This document shows, piece by piece, positions 26,282 to 35,633 of a DNA stretch of 64,000 nucleotides. A program made the position numbers and the translations under genes. The notes below the pieces were generated by a model. It was not told the DNA's origin, ran no database searches, and worked only from the letters and a program-made list of their open reading frames with translations. Source of the DNA: Bacillota bacterium (GTDB lineage: Bacteria > Bacillota > Sulfobacillia > Sulfobacillales > Sulfobacillaceae); the NCBI GenBank assembly GCA_026627065.1, contig JAPNUO010000005.1, positions 62,001 to 126,000 on the forward strand, in the 5' to 3' direction. Each line of letters begins with the position of its first letter. Within the stretch, counting starts at the first letter, position 1.

Positions 26282-27688
26282 GTGATATCGATTTACGATA
26301 GCCGCACGCGGCGGCTCGTGCCGCTGACGCCTTTAAAGCCAGGCCATGTGCGCATTTACACCTGCGGCATCACGCCCTACGATCACAGCCACTTAGGCCA
26401 TGCCCGCCCCGCGGTGGTGTGGGACGTCATTCGGCGCCATTTGCGCCGCCGCGGCTATCTGGTGACCTTTGTGCAGAATTTTACCGACATTGACGACAAG
26501 ATTATTCAGCGCGCCGAAGCCTCCGGGGAATCGGCGGGCGCGGTGGCCGACCGCTACATTGAGGAGTACCGGCGCTTCATGCGCCGCCTGCGAGTGAGGC
26601 CCCCCGATTATGAACCGCGGGTGACGCAGCACATTGCCCCTATCATCGAATATATTCAGGCGTTGATCGCAGCCAACGCCGCCTATGTGGCCGACGGGGA
26701 CGTGTATTTTCGCGTGCGCTTGGACCCGGAATACGGCACCTTGTCGGGGCGCACCCTGGACGACATGGTCGAGGGCGCGCGGGTCGCCGTGGAACCCGGC
26801 AAAGAGTACGCCGGGGACTTTGCGCTGTGGAAAAAGGCGCGCCCGGGTGAACCATCCTGGGAGAGTCCCTGGGGTCCGGGACGGCCGGGATGGCACATTG
26901 AGTGCTCGGTCATGTCCCACTGCTATTTGGGCCCGCAGTTTGACCTGCACGGCGGCGGGCTGGACCTCATTTTTCCCCATCACGAGAACGAGCGGGCTCA
27001 GTCCCGCGCGTACAGCCATCAGGAGCCGGTGGCAGTCTGGGTGCACTCGGGGCTCATCACCCGCGGGGCCGTCAAAATGTCCAAGTCGCTCAACAACGGG
27101 GTGACGCTGGCCGAGCTTTTCGACCGCTACGATCCTGCGGTGGTCCGCCTGTACTTGTTAAGCGTACACTACCGTTCGCCCTTGGATTATGACGAGCGCC
27201 ATCTGGCGGAGTGGCAAACGGCGGTGGACCGGCTGGTGCGGCTCTGGCACGAGGTCAAGGAGGCGCCGCCGCCCGGGGCGGTGGTGCAGGAGGACTGGGC
27301 TCAGTCGTTGACCCACTTTGAGGAGCGGTTCTTAGGCGATTTGGACGAGGATTTTAACACGGCGCGGGCGCTGGGGGCGGTGTTTGACATGGTCAAGGCC
27401 GCTTATCGCGCCTTTGCGCGCGGCTACCGCGACTGGGCGAGCGGCGTGGCGCGCCGAAATCTTTTGGTCGCCAACGAGATTTTGGATTTCTTGCCCCAAG
27501 TAGAGTCTCACGACGGCGACGGCGACGGAGCGGCGGTGGTCCGGGCCCTCGTGCAAGCCCGCGATGAGGCGCGCAGCCGGCGCGACTACGGCCTTGCCGA
27601 TGCTCTCCGGCGCGTGTTGGTGGACGCGGGTTACGAAGTGCTCGACACCAAGGACGGGACCCGCGTGCGCCGGCGGGTGTCGATCTGA
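26282..27688 (+). CDS. cysS: Cysteinyl-tRNA synthetase
   Basis: Class I aminoacyl-tRNA synthetase that charges tRNA-Cys. Zinc and ATP signatures in order: YTCGITPYDHSHLGHARPAV (first zinc Cys and HIGH-type HLGH), ECSVMSHCYLG (second zinc Cys), HHENERAQS (His/Glu zinc ligands) and KMSKSLNN (KMSKS loop). 468 residues, normal length. Start is GTG with AGAGGGAC upstream. It has its own promoter and leads the rlmB-sigH run, as in many Firmicutes. Confidence 0.96.
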   Translation: MISIYDSRTRRLVPLTPLKPGHVRIYTCGITPYDHSHLGHARPAVVWDVIRRHLRRRGYLVTFVQNFTDIDDKIIQRAEASGESAGAVADRYIEEYRRFMRRLRVRPPDYEPRVTQHIAPIIEYIQALIAANAAYVADGDVYFRVRLDPEYGTLSGRTLDDMVEGARVAVEPGKEYAGDFALWKKARPGEPSWESPWGPGRPGWHIECSVMSHCYLGPQFDLHGGGLDLIFPHHENERAQSRAYSHQEPVAVWVHSGLITRGAVKMSKSLNNGVTLAELFDRYDPAVVRLYLLSVHYRSPLDYDERHLAEWQTAVDRLVRLWHEVKEAPPPGAVVQEDWAQSLTHFEERFLGDLDEDFNTARALGAVFDMVKAAYRAFARGYRDWASGVARRNLLVANEILDFLPQVESHDGDGDGAAVVRALVQARDEARSRRDYGLADALRRVLVDAGYEVLDTKDGTRVRRRVSI

Positions 27689-27720
27689 AAAATTCAGTGG
27701 GTCTAAGGATGGGTTGATCG

Positions 27721-28632
27721 ATGAAACAATCGGTTCGCAAAACGGGATCGAAGCCGAACGGCCGGCGCCGGCATCGCCCCGCCGCGCCCTCATCGCGCAA
27801 GGGCAGGCGGCCCCAGGCCGCCCCTTCCCGTCGGCCTCCCGGTTTGCCGGGGACGGCGGAGCCAGAACGCGTCCCCGCAGAGTCCCTCCTGACGGGCCGT
27901 CATCCGGTGCTGGAGGCGCTTCGGGCTGGCCGCACGATGACCAAGGTGTGGGTCTACGAGGATGCGGCGGCAGGCAGCCTGAGGGAGATTGTCGCGTTGG
28001 CCCGAGCTCAAGGGGTGCCGGTGTCCGTCGTCCCCAAGGCCCGGCTCGAGCAGCTGGCGAATGGCCCGGGGCACCAAGGGGTGGTGGCACAGGTGGCCGC
28101 TAAGGATATGATAGACCTCCATGGCCTGATCGCGTTGGTCGAGCAGGCGGAAGACCCGCTGGTGTTCTTCCTGGACGGCATTCAGGACCCGCAAAACCTC
28201 GGCGCGATTCTCCGGGTGGCCGATGCGACGGGGGCGACGGCCGTGGTCTTGCCGGAGCGCGGCGCGGTGGGGCTGACCGACGCCGTGGCCAAGGCTTCGG
28301 CGGGTGCGGTGGAATATGTCCCGGTGGCCCGGGTGACAAACTTGGCGCAAGCGGTGGAACGGCTGCAAAGGCTCGGCATGTTTGTCTACGCGGCTCATCC
28401 AGACGCCGAGACGCTGTATACCGCTGTCGACTGGACGGGGGCTATCGGCGTGGTGATTGGCGCGGAAGGGACCGGGGTTCGCCCCATCGTTCGCCAGCGG
28501 GCCGACGGGTTGGTCAAATTGCCCATGTTGGGACATGTTTCGTCGCTGAATGCGTCGAACGCGGCAGCGGTGATCGGATTCGAGGTGATTCGACAGCGAG
28601 GGCAGAAGAAGTCTGTATTGACGCGGGTTTAG
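27721..28632 (+). CDS. rlmB: 23S rRNA (guanosine-2'-O-)-methyltransferase RlmB-like
   Basis: SpoU/TrmH-family 2'-O-methyltransferase with a SPOUT knot. The first 50 residues are a basic, disordered extension (KPNGRRRHRPAAPSS). The substrate-binding domain has LLTGRHPVLEALRAG. The catalytic domain shows motif 1 DGIQDPQNLGAILRVADATGA, motif 2 IGVVIGAEGTGVRPIV and motif 3 VKLPMLGHVSSLNASNAAAV. Target is probably G2251 of 23S rRNA by family analogy. It lies 32 bases after cysS and contains the -35 of a sigH promoter at its end. Confidence 0.9.
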   Translation: MKQSVRKTGSKPNGRRRHRPAAPSSRKGRRPQAAPSRRPPGLPGTAEPERVPAESLLTGRHPVLEALRAGRTMTKVWVYEDAAAGSLREIVALARAQGVPVSVVPKARLEQLANGPGHQGVVAQVAAKDMIDLHGLIALVEQAEDPLVFFLDGIQDPQNLGAILRVADATGATAVVLPERGAVGLTDAVAKASAGAVEYVPVARVTNLAQAVERLQRLGMFVYAAHPDAETLYTAVDWTGAIGVVIGAEGTGVRPIVRQRADGLVKLPMLGHVSSLNASNAAAVIGFEVIRQRGQKKSVLTRV

Positions 28633-28647
28633 CGCCCCGACTATAAT
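28618..28647 (+). promoter_or_regulatory. sigH promoter 1
   Basis: -35 TTGACG (28618-28623), 18-base spacer, -10 TATAAT (28642-28647), overlapping the end of rlmB. Confidence 0.65.
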
Positions 28648-28680
28648 GACGTATGAACTTATGGGATTTCCTTGTGGTGG

Positions 28681-28708
28681 TTGCTTTTTCTTTCAAATGA
28701 TTTATGCT
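28681..28708 (+). promoter_or_regulatory. sigH promoter 2 (candidate)
   Basis: -35 TTGCTT (28681-28686), 16-base spacer, -10 TATGCT (28703-28708), in an AT-rich stretch directly upstream of sigH. Confidence 0.45.
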
Positions 28709-28755
28709 ATTGTTCCAAATAAACAGAGTTTTTCCGCGTCTATCCGGTGGAGGCG

Positions 28756-29457
28756 ATGTGGGTGAGCGTTGGCCCTTTGCATCACGTGACCAAGAGTTAT
28801 GAAACAATGCTGGATGAGGACATCGTGGTGGAGGCGCGCGAGGGCAACGGTGAAGCGTTGGAGTATCTCATCCACAAATACCGCAATTTTGTGCGGGCCA
28901 AAGCGCGTTCGTATTTTTTAATCGGCGCTGATCGCGAAGACATTATTCAAGAAGGGATGATCGGGCTTTACAAAGCCATTCGCGATTTCCGGAACGATAA
29001 GCTGGCGTCGTTTCGGGCCTTTGCCGAGCTGTGCATCACCCGCCAGATTATTACCGCCATCAAAACTGCGACGCGCCAAAAGCACATCCCCCTCAATTCG
29101 TATATTTCGCTCAATAAGCCGATTTACGAGGAAGATTCGGACCGCACCCTGATGGACATCATCTCCACCTCGCGGGTGTCGGATCCGGAAGAAATGGTGA
29201 TTAATCGCGAAGAGTTTGGCGATATCGAGGAAAAGATGGGGGAAATTTTGAGCGACCTCGAATGGAAGGTGCTCATGTCCTACCTCGATGGCCGTTCCTA
29301 CCAAGAAATCGCGGTGGAGTTGAAGCGGCACGTCAAGTCGATCGACAACGCCTTGCAGCGGGTGAAGCGCAAGCTGGAGCGGTACTTGGACGGACGCCTG
29401 ACCCTGCCCATGCCTTCTGAGTCGCCGGAGTTGACGGACGAAGAATTCTCCTCGTAG
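28756..29457 (+). CDS. sigH: RNA polymerase sigma-H factor
   Basis: Sigma factor for the transition to sporulation. Regions are highly conserved: 2.1-2.2 YLIHKYRNFVRAKARSYFLI, 2.3-2.4 REDIIQEGMIGLYKAIRDF and RAFAELCITRQIITAIKTAT, 3 PLNSYISLNKPIYEEDSDRT, and 4.2 DGRSYQEIAVELKRHVKSID. It is close to Bacillus SigH over the full length. Start is uncertain: GGTGGAGG precedes an ATG (28756) by two bases and a GTG (28762) by eight; similarity does not decide. Two promoter candidates lie upstream. Supports a spore-forming host. Confidence 0.95.
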   Translation: MWVSVGPLHHVTKSYETMLDEDIVVEAREGNGEALEYLIHKYRNFVRAKARSYFLIGADREDIIQEGMIGLYKAIRDFRNDKLASFRAFAELCITRQIITAIKTATRQKHIPLNSYISLNKPIYEEDSDRTLMDIISTSRVSDPEEMVINREEFGDIEEKMGEILSDLEWKVLMSYLDGRSYQEIAVELKRHVKSIDNALQRVKRKLERYLDGRLTLPMPSESPELTDEEFSS

Positions 29458-29476
29458 TCCCCGTCAGCGGGACGAG

Positions 29477-31528
29477 TCACGCAGGGCGCCGCCGGGGGCG
29501 GCGCTTAAGGTTTTGCGCGAGGGCGCGCAGTTCCGCGAGTTCGGCCTCGGTGAGCGGTTCCGGGCGATAAAAGGCGGATTCCAGCAAGCTCACCAGCGGC
29601 CGCACCAGGGGCGCGTCGTCCGGGGCGGTTTGAAGCCACAGTGCCCCCCACTGTCGGGGGGTGAGATCCGGGCGTGTGCCTCCCAACCGGCGCACCAGCT
29701 GCTGAAAGAGGCGGTCGGGCAGCGTCTTGGGGCGGCGTCCATGTCTTCGGGCCACCCAGAGCAGGGTCAGCACCCCGGCACCGGCCAGCCCCGCTAGCGC
29801 GAAGGACAGCCCGCGGCGGTGGACGACCAGCGGCAGCGGCGAGCGGCGGGATCCGGGGGCGGCGGATTTCCGGGGATGGCTTTTCTGGATTCGGATGCTT
29901 TTGATCGGTGGCTTGGCGACCGGCAGGTGCCCGTTGGCCCGGTGGGCCGGCAGCGGCGCGGCTTTCAAGGTCAAGGGCAGATGAAAGCCCGGCGTGGGAT
30001 CAATGGGAACCCAACCCACGCCGTGGATCCAAATCTCCGCCCATGCATGGGCGTCGTCTGCGCGGACCAGGTAGGCGTGCTGGGCCGGATCCCAGGTGCC
30101 GGCAGCATAGCCCACGACCCAACGGGCGGGAATGCGGAGCGTGCGCATCATCATGATGAACGCGGTGGAGAATTGATCGCAGTACCCTTTGCGGTCGCCG
30201 AACAAGAAGTGATTGACGACGTCGACACGCGCCGGCGTAATGGCCGCGGAGTAGCGGTAATGGGTGTCGAGGTACTGCTTAATCACTTGGGCCGCTTGCC
30301 AGGGGCTCCGGAGGCGCCCCGCGAGGCGGCGCGCCAACTGGCCTACGCGAGGCGAGAGGTTGGCCGGGACTTCTAAATCGACAGCCAGGCGCGGAGGGGG
30401 CACCGCGCGCGGCGCGTCCCTCAGAGCGCGCAGGGAATAGTCGGGAACGGCGGCGGTCAGCTGATACTGGCGGGGGCCGTCGGCGACGAAGGTTTGGCTC
30501 AACGTGTGAAACGTGGCAGGCACCGAGAAGTGCGTCGGCACACCGGTGTAAAAGAGCGTGGAAAAGCTGGTGGACGCCAGATCCCGAAAGGTGGCCCGCA
30601 TCGCGCTGATCGGCACCTTAGAGGCGTAATACGGCGCCATCAGCGGTATGCCGCGGTCGCGCGGGCTAGTGAGATAAACGGAAGAGGGGCCCTGATTGGA
30701 CCAGCTGAGTCCGGTAAAGGTGTTGTACGTTGCCGCCATCCAGTAGGCGGGTACGGGGCTTTGCACCAGAAAGACCGGCGCGGCACTGAGGACAAGGGAG
30801 TGGTTGATCTGGGTAATCCCGCTGCCGTACCCGCTGAGCCGGTGGCCGGGCGCGTTCGGCAAGGCGAGGGCGCCGATCGGCGGGGCCGCGGGCATCTGTT
30901 TAGGGTGTAGGTGGCCGAGCAGAAGGCCTGCGCTTCCGGGCATCAGCACCAGGGCGGCGGCGAAGGCGTAATGCCCTTGGGGGCGGGGCGCTTGAAAGGC
31001 GCGAGACGCGAGCCGTTGCCAGTGCCTTTGGGCCATCAGGGCGAGCGCGTCCGTTCCGGCCAGCGCTAGCGGCCAAACGACGGGGATGCCGCCAGCGTCG
31101 TGCGCTACCAGGTCCGCGGCGCTGCCTGCGACCGCCCAGAGGAGCAGGGCCCCGGAGCGCCCGGTGCGGTTGATGCCGACCCAGACCAGAGCCTCTGCTC
31201 CCATGAACAACGGCGCTATCCAATAGTGCTGAAAAGCGGCGGGATGGCTGAGAGGCATTAAGGTCAGCTTGTCCGCCAAGCCCGCGATCACCAGACGCAA
31301 GGGGGGCCAGAGGTTGAGGGTGCGCCAGACGAGGGAGAGGGCGGCGGCGCTGGCGGCGGTGGCGAAGAGCGCCTGGAGCGGGATCGCGGTGACCCAGGCG
31401 GAAAGGCTGAGGCCTACGGGATAGAGAATAAACGCCCAGGGCCGGGAAACCCCCGCCCAGGCCGCGAACGGCCAAGCGACAAACGCCACCCACAGCCCCC
31501 CCAGGAGCCACGTCATCCGGCGGGTCAT
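29477..31528 (-). CDS. TgpA-like membrane transglutaminase (DUF3488-transglutaminase-DUF4129)
   Basis: A 683-residue membrane protein. Several N-terminal membrane segments (LLGGLWVAFVAWPFAAWA onwards), a large external region with a transglutaminase core, one late membrane helix (GLSFALAGLAGAGVLTLLWVA) and a cytosolic tail. Catalytic triad: Cys in DRKGYCDQFSTAF, His in DDAHAWAEIWIHG, Asp in GWVPIDPTPGF. Last gene of a MoxR-DUF58-TgpA set joined by ATGA overlaps. The function of such sets is poorly defined; the TgpA homologue of Pseudomonas is essential. I chose the ATG that overlaps the DUF58 stop. Confidence 0.88.
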   Translation of the reverse strand: MTRRMTWLLGGLWVAFVAWPFAAWAGVSRPWAFILYPVGLSLSAWVTAIPLQALFATAASAAALSLVWRTLNLWPPLRLVIAGLADKLTLMPLSHPAAFQHYWIAPLFMGAEALVWVGINRTGRSGALLLWAVAGSAADLVAHDAGGIPVVWPLALAGTDALALMAQRHWQRLASRAFQAPRPQGHYAFAAALVLMPGSAGLLLGHLHPKQMPAAPPIGALALPNAPGHRLSGYGSGITQINHSLVLSAAPVFLVQSPVPAYWMAATYNTFTGLSWSNQGPSSVYLTSPRDRGIPLMAPYYASKVPISAMRATFRDLASTSFSTLFYTGVPTHFSVPATFHTLSQTFVADGPRQYQLTAAVPDYSLRALRDAPRAVPPPRLAVDLEVPANLSPRVGQLARRLAGRLRSPWQAAQVIKQYLDTHYRYSAAITPARVDVVNHFLFGDRKGYCDQFSTAFIMMMRTLRIPARWVVGYAAGTWDPAQHAYLVRADDAHAWAEIWIHGVGWVPIDPTPGFHLPLTLKAAPLPAHRANGHLPVAKPPIKSIRIQKSHPRKSAAPGSRRSPLPLVVHRRGLSFALAGLAGAGVLTLLWVARRHGRRPKTLPDRLFQQLVRRLGGTRPDLTPRQWGALWLQTAPDDAPLVRPLVSLLESAFYRPEPLTEAELAELRALAQNLKRRPRRRPA

Positions 31529-32625
31529 GGCGCGTTCCTCCAGAGGGGCGCCGCCTGAGCGTCGAGCCGGCGAAGGTCGTCCAGTGACTGCAACTCCCCG
31601 GGACCGACAGTCAAGATAGCCGTCGCCCAAGGCAACCACGCGTCCCGGCGGGTTGGCGCGGTGACCACCGCCATGTGGGACAAGCGCAGGGTGTCCGGCG
31701 TGGCCGGCAGGGCGAGCGGCTCGTGGGGGAGGCGGCTTAAGCGCTCCATCATGGTGTGAAAATTCTCGGCGACGGCATCGGGCGTCTCTTCGGATTCTCC
31801 CTCGTCCATGATCGCCAAGGTGCACGGCTGGTGCTGTTCCCAGGCGTAGCGAACCAACGAGGCGGCCACGGCAATGGCGGTTTCCCAGTCTTGCAGGCGA
31901 AATGCGGCGCCGTAATCCAACACCACGGCGACGCGGGCGGAGCGCTCCGGCTCAAATTCCTTGACTTTCCACCGGTTCACGCGGGCACTGGTTTTCCAGT
32001 GAATGTGAGTCAAGCGGTCTCCCGGCTGGTAGTCCCGGATCCCGCGTAAATCCTCCGGTTCCGGGGAGGTCAGCCGGGGACGTGTGGCGCCTTGGCGCCA
32101 CTCGGGGACGGGAACGGTATGGGGGGCGAGCGCCACCGTGGCTGGCCACACGATCAACTCGCCGGGCGCGTGAGCGACCGCTTGGCGGCGAAACAACCCA
32201 AAAAGGTCGCCCGATTCCACCCGCACCGCGTCCCACAGGTACACGCCTCGGCGGACGAGAGGAATCCGGTAATGGACGGTGGTCGGCAACGACCAGAGGC
32301 CAGGCAAGAGAAAACGCGGCTCATCGACACCGAGCGCGTCCGGCAACTGGTCGACCAGGTAGAGATAGGGCCAAAGCGTCCAGCGCTTGCTGGAGACCGT
32401 GAGGGTCATGGTGAGCACGTCGCCGACTTGATATGACCCGGCTGGCCATCGGCGCGCGACCGCGACAGCCGAGAGCGGAGAGGCCAGGCCAAGCAGGACC
32501 AATGCCGACACGGTCGCTGCCATGCCGAGAAGAAGCCAGGCCGCCACGCTTCCCGATGCCAGCGCATAGAGGGTGAGTCCGCCCAGCAGCACGCACGCTG
32601 CCAACGCCCGGGCAACCCACTTCAT
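31525..32625 (-). CDS. DUF58-domain protein
   Basis: A 366-residue protein with two N-terminal membrane helices (ALAACVLLGGLTLYALA, then AWLLLGMAATVSALVLLGL) and a C-terminal DUF58 domain (PEDLRGIRDYQPGDRLTHIHWKTSARVNRWKVKEFEPE), a degenerate VWA-like fold. DUF58 proteins are regular partners of MoxR ATPases. It starts four bases inside the end of the ATPase gene and ends inside the start of the transglutaminase gene, so the three are translated as a unit. Confidence 0.88.
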   Translation of the reverse strand: MKWVARALAACVLLGGLTLYALASGSVAAWLLLGMAATVSALVLLGLASPLSAVAVARRWPAGSYQVGDVLTMTLTVSSKRWTLWPYLYLVDQLPDALGVDEPRFLLPGLWSLPTTVHYRIPLVRRGVYLWDAVRVESGDLFGLFRRQAVAHAPGELIVWPATVALAPHTVPVPEWRQGATRPRLTSPEPEDLRGIRDYQPGDRLTHIHWKTSARVNRWKVKEFEPERSARVAVVLDYGAAFRLQDWETAIAVAASLVRYAWEQHQPCTLAIMDEGESEETPDAVAENFHTMMERLSRLPHEPLALPATPDTLRLSHMAVVTAPTRRDAWLPWATAILTVGPGELQSLDDLRRLDAQAAPLWRNAP

Positions 32626-33590
32626 GCGCGTTCACGCGCGGGCACCCGCACTTCCTCGAGGATCGCGCGGAACACGTCGTGAACCAGGTCGGGATGGTTG
32701 CGCGCCGCGTTGCGCGCGAGTCTCAGGCGGTGCTCGACCACCGCGGGCGCGACCGCAATGACGTCGTCAGGAATTACGTAGGCTCGGTCGTGCAAGAAGG
32801 CCCAGGCCTGGCTCGCGCGATACAGGGCAAGGGTGGCGCGGGGACTCATGCCCAGCGATAGATGGGGCGAATGGCGCGTCGCGTAGGCCAACTCAGCCAT
32901 GTATCGCCTGAGCGATTCTGCTACATGCACCGTGCGCGTTTGCGCGATCATCTCGACGAGCGCAGAGCGCGCGAGCACGGGAGCGGCGTCGCCAAGTCCC
33001 TGGGCACGCCCGAGGAGCTGGGTTTCTTCGTCTATCGTCGGATACCCGACTCGAAGGCGGACAAGAAACCGATCCAGCTGGCTTTCCGGCAGCGGAAAGG
33101 TGCCTTCGTACTCGACCGGATTTTGGGTGGCCACGAGGAGAAAAGGCGCCTCCAGAGCGTGGGTGGTGCCATCTACGGTGACCTGGGCCTCTTCCATTAC
33201 CTCCAAGAGCGCGCTTTGCGTGCGGGGCGAGGCGCGGTTGATTTCATCGGCCAGCACCAGCTGCGCGAAAATCGGGCCGGGACGGAATTCAAACGCGCGG
33301 GTTCCAGGGTGAAAAATAGTGACGCCGGTGATGTCGCTGGGAAGCAGGTCGGGCGTGCACTGAATGCGACGATATGTCAGGGCTAGACTCTGCGCCAGCG
33401 TTTTGGCCAAGGTTGTCTTGCCGACGCCGGGGACATCGTCCAAAAGGACGTGACCTTCGGCCAAGAGAGCCATCACCAGAAATTTCATCAGCGCCCGGTT
33501 GCCCACGACAGCGGCATCGAGACGGTTGACCAGAGGTTCGAGTTCTGGACGCAGGGGTTCCGGGAACGTCGCCTCTTGTCGCATACTCAT
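32622..33590 (-). CDS. MoxR-type AAA+ ATPase
   Basis: A 322-residue AAA_3 ATPase. Walker A is DDVPGVGKTTLAKTLA, Walker B is LVLADEINRASPRTQSALLE, and sensor 1 is FLLVATQNPVEYEGTFPLPE. These sequences are standard for the MRP branch of MoxR ATPases, unlike the divergent CoxD-type ATPase at the left end. It probably acts as a chaperone for the DUF58 protein or an exported complex. Upstream ribosome site on the minus strand is ACGGGGGATGAG. Confidence 0.92.
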   Translation of the reverse strand: MSMRQEATFPEPLRPELEPLVNRLDAAVVGNRALMKFLVMALLAEGHVLLDDVPGVGKTTLAKTLAQSLALTYRRIQCTPDLLPSDITGVTIFHPGTRAFEFRPGPIFAQLVLADEINRASPRTQSALLEVMEEAQVTVDGTTHALEAPFLLVATQNPVEYEGTFPLPESQLDRFLVRLRVGYPTIDEETQLLGRAQGLGDAAPVLARSALVEMIAQTRTVHVAESLRRYMAELAYATRHSPHLSLGMSPRATLALYRASQAWAFLHDRAYVIPDDVIAVAPAVVEHRLRLARNAARNHPDLVHDVFRAILEEVRVPARERA

Positions 33591-33672
33591 CCCCCGTTAG
33601 CGATGACCATCAGAGACTCAAACCGATGGACACAGCGTAACACGATCAAAAAGACCGGGCAACCAGTTGGGG

Positions 33673-34878
33673 TTATTCGGTGCGCAAGGCCTCGGCCGGC
33701 ATGAGCCGTGCCGCTCGCATGGCGGGCAGCACCCCAAACAAGGCGCCGACACCAATCGAGAAGAACACGGCGGTTAATACCGACCCCACCGTTAAGCCGG
33801 CCGGAATGCCGACGAGCTTTCCCACCACATGGGTGGCGACGCCGGAGAAAATCGTGCCGACAAAGCCGCCGATCAGCGCCAACAGCACCGACTCCGTCAA
33901 AAACTGCACCAGGATGTCGCCGTCGCGCGCTCCGAGGGCTTTGCGGATGCCGATTTCGCGAAAGCGCTCGCTCACAGTCACCAGCATGATGTTCATAATG
34001 CCGATGCCGCCCACCAACAGGGAAATCGCGGCAATGCCGGCCAGAAAGTCAGTAATGACGGAGGTGGTGCTCGTCACCGTTTTTAAGATTTCTTGCGAGG
34101 TGATGATTTTAAAGTTGTGGCTCGGGTGACGGGCTAGCAAAATGTGGCGTGCCACGGTGACGGCTTTGGGCACATTTTGGGCGGTGGAGGCGGCAAGAAT
34201 AATTTCGGAGACATGCGTCTGGCCGGAGACCTTCAGCGCCTGGGCCAAGGGGAGATACGCGGTGTCGTTGGGATCCGATCCAGGTGCGCCCTCGGCCGAT
34301 TTCAACACGCCCGTGACCTTAAAGGGCGTCGTTCCCACCGTGACTGTTTGGCCGAGAGCCGGGTGGTGGCCAAACAGCGACACAGCGACATTGTGCCCGA
34401 GCACCACGCCAGTGCCTTTGAGCGTGCCTTGGGCTGCGGTAAGGTTCTGCATGCTGAAGTAGGGCGTGGAGACTCCCATGATGGTCGCCGAAGCCGTGGT
34501 CGACCCTTTCGATAGCAGCTCGGGGACCGTGATCACTCCCGCGGCGGCCTGAAGCACGGGATGGTGGCTGTGATCGAGGGCCTGGACATCTCCCAAGGAA
34601 AGGGTGCTGGGAATCCCGGAGAGCGCGAGCCCTCCTTGACCGCCCCCGTTATGCCCCAGGCCGTGGCCGCTGCTGTGGGCGCTTGGCAGCGCGGGAACCA
34701 CCGTAATGAGATTCGCCCCAATCCCCGCAAATTTTTGGTTGACATAGGCCTTGACGCCGCTGCCCAAGGAGGTGAGGGTGACCACGGCAAAGACGCCGAT
34801 GATGATCCCAAGCGCGGTTAAAAAGCTGCGGGTGCGATGGTGCCAGATAGAGTCCCAGGCGATGGCGAACGTGTTCAT
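33673..34878 (-). CDS. MacB-like ABC transporter permease
   Basis: A 401-residue FtsX-type permease: first membrane helix in FLTALGIIIGVFAVVTLTSL, a long external MacB_PCD-like domain (residues about 45-270), then three membrane helices near FLAGIAAISLLVGGIGIMNIML, LLALIGGFVGTIFSGVA and VLTAVFFSIGVGALFGVLPA. The GGIGIMNIMLV signature is typical. With the ATPase encoded upstream (ATGA overlap) it forms a type VII ABC exporter; no MacA-like adaptor is in the window. Substrate unknown; peptides, drugs or lipids are possible. Confidence 0.9.
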   Translation of the reverse strand: MNTFAIAWDSIWHHRTRSFLTALGIIIGVFAVVTLTSLGSGVKAYVNQKFAGIGANLITVVPALPSAHSSGHGLGHNGGGQGGLALSGIPSTLSLGDVQALDHSHHPVLQAAAGVITVPELLSKGSTTASATIMGVSTPYFSMQNLTAAQGTLKGTGVVLGHNVAVSLFGHHPALGQTVTVGTTPFKVTGVLKSAEGAPGSDPNDTAYLPLAQALKVSGQTHVSEIILAASTAQNVPKAVTVARHILLARHPSHNFKIITSQEILKTVTSTTSVITDFLAGIAAISLLVGGIGIMNIMLVTVSERFREIGIRKALGARDGDILVQFLTESVLLALIGGFVGTIFSGVATHVVGKLVGIPAGLTVGSVLTAVFFSIGVGALFGVLPAMRAARLMPAEALRTE

Positions 34879-35633
34879 GACGGACCTCCTGATGAGCGTA
34901 GGGTAGCATGGGCAACAAGCCGATCGGCGACCGGCCGGTCGTCTATGACTTGACCGTCTTCCAAGGCAATGATGCGTTCCGCGTGCTGTGCCACAAAGGG
35001 GTCGTGGGTCACGAGGAGGATGGTCACCCCGGTGGCGTCGTGCAGTTCCTGAAAGGCTTGAAGCACCAGTTCCCCCGACTTGCGGTCGAGGGCGCCCGTC
35101 GGCTCGTCAGCGAGCAACAGATCAGGACCGGGGGCGATTGCCCGCGCGATGGCCACACGCTGAGCTTGTCCTCCGGACATTTCCGTGGGATAACGGTCTT
35201 TGAGGTGCGCGACCCCCAGCCGTTCCAGCGCTTCTAATGCGGCCTTTTTGCGGACAGAGGCCGGCATGCGGGCATAGGCCATGGGCAATTCCACGTTGGC
35301 TAAGGCGGTAAGGCGCGGCAAGAGGTGAATGCCCTGAAACACAAAGGCGATGCGCCGCCCCCGAAACTGAGCCTGTTGGCGGGACGTCAAGCGGGTCATG
35401 TCTTGGCCGTTGAGCCGATATTGCCCGCTCGTCGGTCGGTCAAACAGTCCAAGGATGTTCATCAAGGTGGACTTGCCGCTGCCAGATGGACCCATGAGCG
35501 CGACCATTTCGCCACGGCCGATGGTAAGGCTGATGCCGCGCAGGGCATGAACGGTGGCCTCGCCTTCTCCGTAACGGCGGGTCAAATCTTGAATCTCAAT
35601 CAGAGGGGCAGCCTGGCTCTTTTCCATGGCCAT
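34875..35633 (-). CDS. MacB/LolD-like ABC transporter ATPase
   Basis: A 252-residue ABC ATPase. Walker A GPSGSGKST, Q-loop FVFQGIHLLPRL, signature SGGQAQRVAIARAIA, Walker B LLLADEPTGALD, and H-loop LLVTHDPF. The GALDRKSGE segment is standard for the LolD/MacB branch. I use MAMEKSQ as the start because AAGGGAG lies eight bases upstream; the frame is open 18 bases more. Its start lies inside the end of the MarR gene, so regulator, ATPase and permease form one operon. Confidence 0.92.
   Translation of the reverse strand: MAMEKSQAAPLIEIQDLTRRYGEGEATVHALRGISLTIGRGEMVALMGPSGSGKSTLMNILGLFDRPTSGQYRLNGQDMTRLTSRQQAQFRGRRIAFVFQGIHLLPRLTALANVELPMAYARMPASVRKKAALEALERLGVAHLKDRYPTEMSGGQAQRVAIARAIAPGPDLLLADEPTGALDRKSGELVLQAFQELHDATGVTILLVTHDPFVAQHAERIIALEDGQVIDDRPVADRLVAHATLRSSGGPS

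Noticed and set aside
29488..29506. GCGCCGCC / GGCGGCGC hairpin after sigH
   Set aside because: It lies inside the end of the transglutaminase coding region and lacks a T-run; likely codon-driven.
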